This document shows, piece after piece, positions 63,501 to 64,000 of a stretch of 64,000 nt of DNA. Made by a program: the position numbers and the translations under genes. The notes under the pieces were generated by a model. The model made no database searches, was not told the origin of the DNA, and saw only the letters and a program-made list of their open reading frames with translations. This stretch comes from Promethearchaeota archaeon (GTDB lineage: Archaea > Asgardarchaeota > Lokiarchaeia > Sigyniarchaeales > SOKP01). The stretch's first letter is position 1. Every line of letters begins with the position of its first letter. The DNA lies in NCBI GenBank assembly GCA_019058445.1, contig JAHPZA010000010.1, positions 124,001-188,000 on the forward strand, written 5' to 3'.

Positions 63501-64000
63501 ATAGGATGGTTATTCACGCTTCTAAAGCAGGATATATCCCTACTACGACAATTATATTATTTGAACTCTTATTTAAAAGCACCAATTTAACCTCTGATCA
63601 AAATTATAGAGAAGTTGTTTGGAATGAAAATTTTACTTTAGAAGTATATTATGAAGATATACATAATTTACCTTATAAAGGAATTGATGGAGCTTCAGTT
63701 AATTATTCGGTTATTGGAATGCCGAATATTAATGGTTCTATTTTCCCAAATGGAATAGATGGGTGGTATCAACTTGAATTAAATAGTTCAATTTTTAATA
63801 TTACAGGTGAATATGATATAAAGATTACAGCAAATAAAAAATTCTATGAATTTAAAACTATTTTTATTGAAATAAAAATCTTAGCAAGACCGACTTTAAT
63901 TAATGGGAAACCGCAGTTACAAAACAAGATATATAACTTGTATTTTGGGGAAATGAGAAATTTTACTATATCTTATACAGATGAGTTTTTAAATGAGACT
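60527..64000 (+). CDS. Large secreted LamG-domain surface protein, N-terminal part
   Basis: An open frame of at least 1158 codons from the ATG at 60527 to the window end, with no stop. An N-terminal hydrophobic helix (LISLIILITLMFIFSSL) is a probable signal peptide. A DUF2341-like start follows (DWWNTTFRYRICIEL, near residue 74). Residues about 245-465 form a LamG/concanavalin-like domain (LLLHCDEESGSVIYDSS, GIKFDGIGDYITFDD, NEWNFIAVRYF, GTLDEIVVYNSS). Further beta-sandwich repeats resemble carboxypeptidase regulatory or Ig-like folds (NNPVNQATVSLYNL, then KYLKNDTYTVNLTY near residue 700). Many N-x-S/T sequons make it a likely acceptor for the glycans made by this region. It is probably cell-surface exposed; function unknown. 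Confidence 0.85.
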   Translation, partial: MYQKSKNKHLISLIILITLMFIFSSLTNQNYLINSNNSISDYKKESDEEDIKSINQYPVISDINYINSKYNISDWWNTTFRYRICIELEEIDSINRYQPLDIFLVFQENEHFVNTSRLVSYNATGLNEWSNPVPIQLWNITYCQNTNYIKTCTITFIANITANSNKLYFFYYNDNNEGIEIPNYKTEFSTILSNGKLNVTVGPQGSKYQALIEEGYGISEFQKDGINYHTKYSLTPEKQLNHQSVELLLHCDEESGSVIYDSSYNELEGDLIGNSEFNIGVLHNGIKFDGIGDYITFDDKLNRPFGSTSKAFTITMWIMPTSLSNSSSNHGVMNCFMAKASKPYSDNFELGIFKENNTHGLLHVYIGTALIHKQSIYGDVMSNPILTNEWNFIAVRYFEGNVDVQINDVIYGKDINNTEPWDGSVYLDQASGSHFTLGGTLDSDIYYNGTLDEIVVYNSSISNVEINNNKLAKKKSSINSIIEIESGIIFSRYKILWNPIFDMNIEDIITFYNDYNLWNIYRSIYFDNPFDPDKASMNALNTYYNLTEIYNQQEGKYFYDSKVKQNIISAGFNVENYSIIHIPKPYNVSFGIFIADYMVSDILYTSVSEFKGKLTYNKNITEFTPGSINDFDNNDGGSNFKLNIDLWEFIDTINQSGSLNDNDLLNYFNNTLVSLRNPIDIKIYHQEALFYTLVIHVEDIDNNPVNQATVSLYNLTNNGNIDQCISKQKTSLGGNTTFKYLKNDTYTVNLTYEKYGQPAFQVIHNPVNITVNETNSDRFGKITYNFYNVSLTSLKMKVQRIDPDTHEIKEPVVNANVSFWINNGSGNKHIGYELTDISGMAIFQWRNFSSANDGNITFAIIWYDNPHNISTEGDLLKENSTHITLYFYRGNIIVVNLTSYKFATALVESIPDGVYIGDEITFQVNYSYTINYTDIKPIENARVYYYIKIDNTNISSKLIEFNETTIKGTYSTKINTSNPEDPNINFLAEISYRMVIHASKAGYIPTTTIILFELLFKSTNLTSDQNYREVVWNENFTLEVYYEDIHNLPYKGIDGASVNYSVIGMPNINGSIFPNGIDGWYQLELNSSIFNITGEYDIKITANKKFYEFKTIFIEIKILARPTLINGKPQLQNKIYNLYFGEMRNFTISYTDEFLNET

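Noticed and set aside
1..64000. CRISPR arrays, rRNA or tRNA genes
   Set aside because: No regularly spaced direct repeats and no tRNA-like T-loop and acceptor pairing were noticed in intergenic DNA by eye; a covariance-model search could still find something.

Overview
The window is strongly A+T-rich and reads as archaeal, most likely an Asgard (Lokiarchaeota-like) genome; this is my inference. The best support is a protein with several ubiquitin-conjugating/RWD-like domains followed by a RING-type zinc finger (58646-60328). Split transketolase subunits, an archaeal-type PheT tail and a separate DPM1-like dolichyl-phosphate mannose synthase agree with it. Many accessory genes (heptose synthesis, heparinase II/III, bi-domain oxidoreductase, bacterial-type RNase PH, GT11, FkbM) have a bacterial flavour. 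Starts are a mix: several genes lack an obvious Shine-Dalgarno, while others have clear AAGGAG sites in front of TTG, GTG or ATG.

Layout. 1-0.7 kb: end of pheT. 0.8-5.7 kb: GT87-like membrane glycosyltransferases, a TylF-type methyltransferase, a DPM1-like synthase and GtrA. 5.8-7.7 kb: housekeeping genes (PheA, RNase PH). 7.7-14.6 kb: sugar-nucleotide SDR enzymes, thioredoxin, a UDP-sulfoquinovose synthase-like enzyme with a Cys-rich N-terminal extension, an alkaline-phosphatase-superfamily enzyme and a frameshifted methyltransferase. 14.8-39.7 kb: a long glycan assembly region with GT2, GT4, GT11 and GT-C enzymes, sulfatase-like proteins, heparinase II/III, an MDR-Gfo fusion, a radical SAM/SPASM protein, FkbM and an ABC-2 exporter. 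39.6-44.9 kb: a compact minus-strand operon for sedoheptulose-7-phosphate and heptose phosphate (hddA, gmhA, rpe-like, degenerate PfkB, tktN, tktC). 45.0-48.3 kb: tandem GMD/RMD-like SDRs and WecB. 48.4-51.5 kb: IleS. 52.0-56.8 kb: sulfur module (small TM proteins, TauE/SafE, RHH protein, Sat, phosphodiesterase, APS kinase). 56.8-58.1 kb: third GT87 paralogue. 58.2-58.6 kb: a decayed HTH/zinc-ribbon gene. 58.6-60.3 kb: multi-RWD-RING protein. 60.5 kb to end: a large secreted LamG-containing surface protein that runs off the window.

Together the window looks like a surface-glycan island. Activated sugars (6-deoxy sugars, sulfoquinovose, probably a GDP-heptose derivative, ManNAc) are made by the SDR, kinase and epimerase genes. 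Soluble GT2/GT4 enzymes and polyprenol-dependent membrane GTs assemble them, methyltransferases and sulfatase-like transferases decorate them, and the ABC-2 pair may export them. PAPS from Sat and CysC could feed sulfation or sulfosugar synthesis. No tRNA, rRNA, CRISPR array or intact insertion sequence was recognised.
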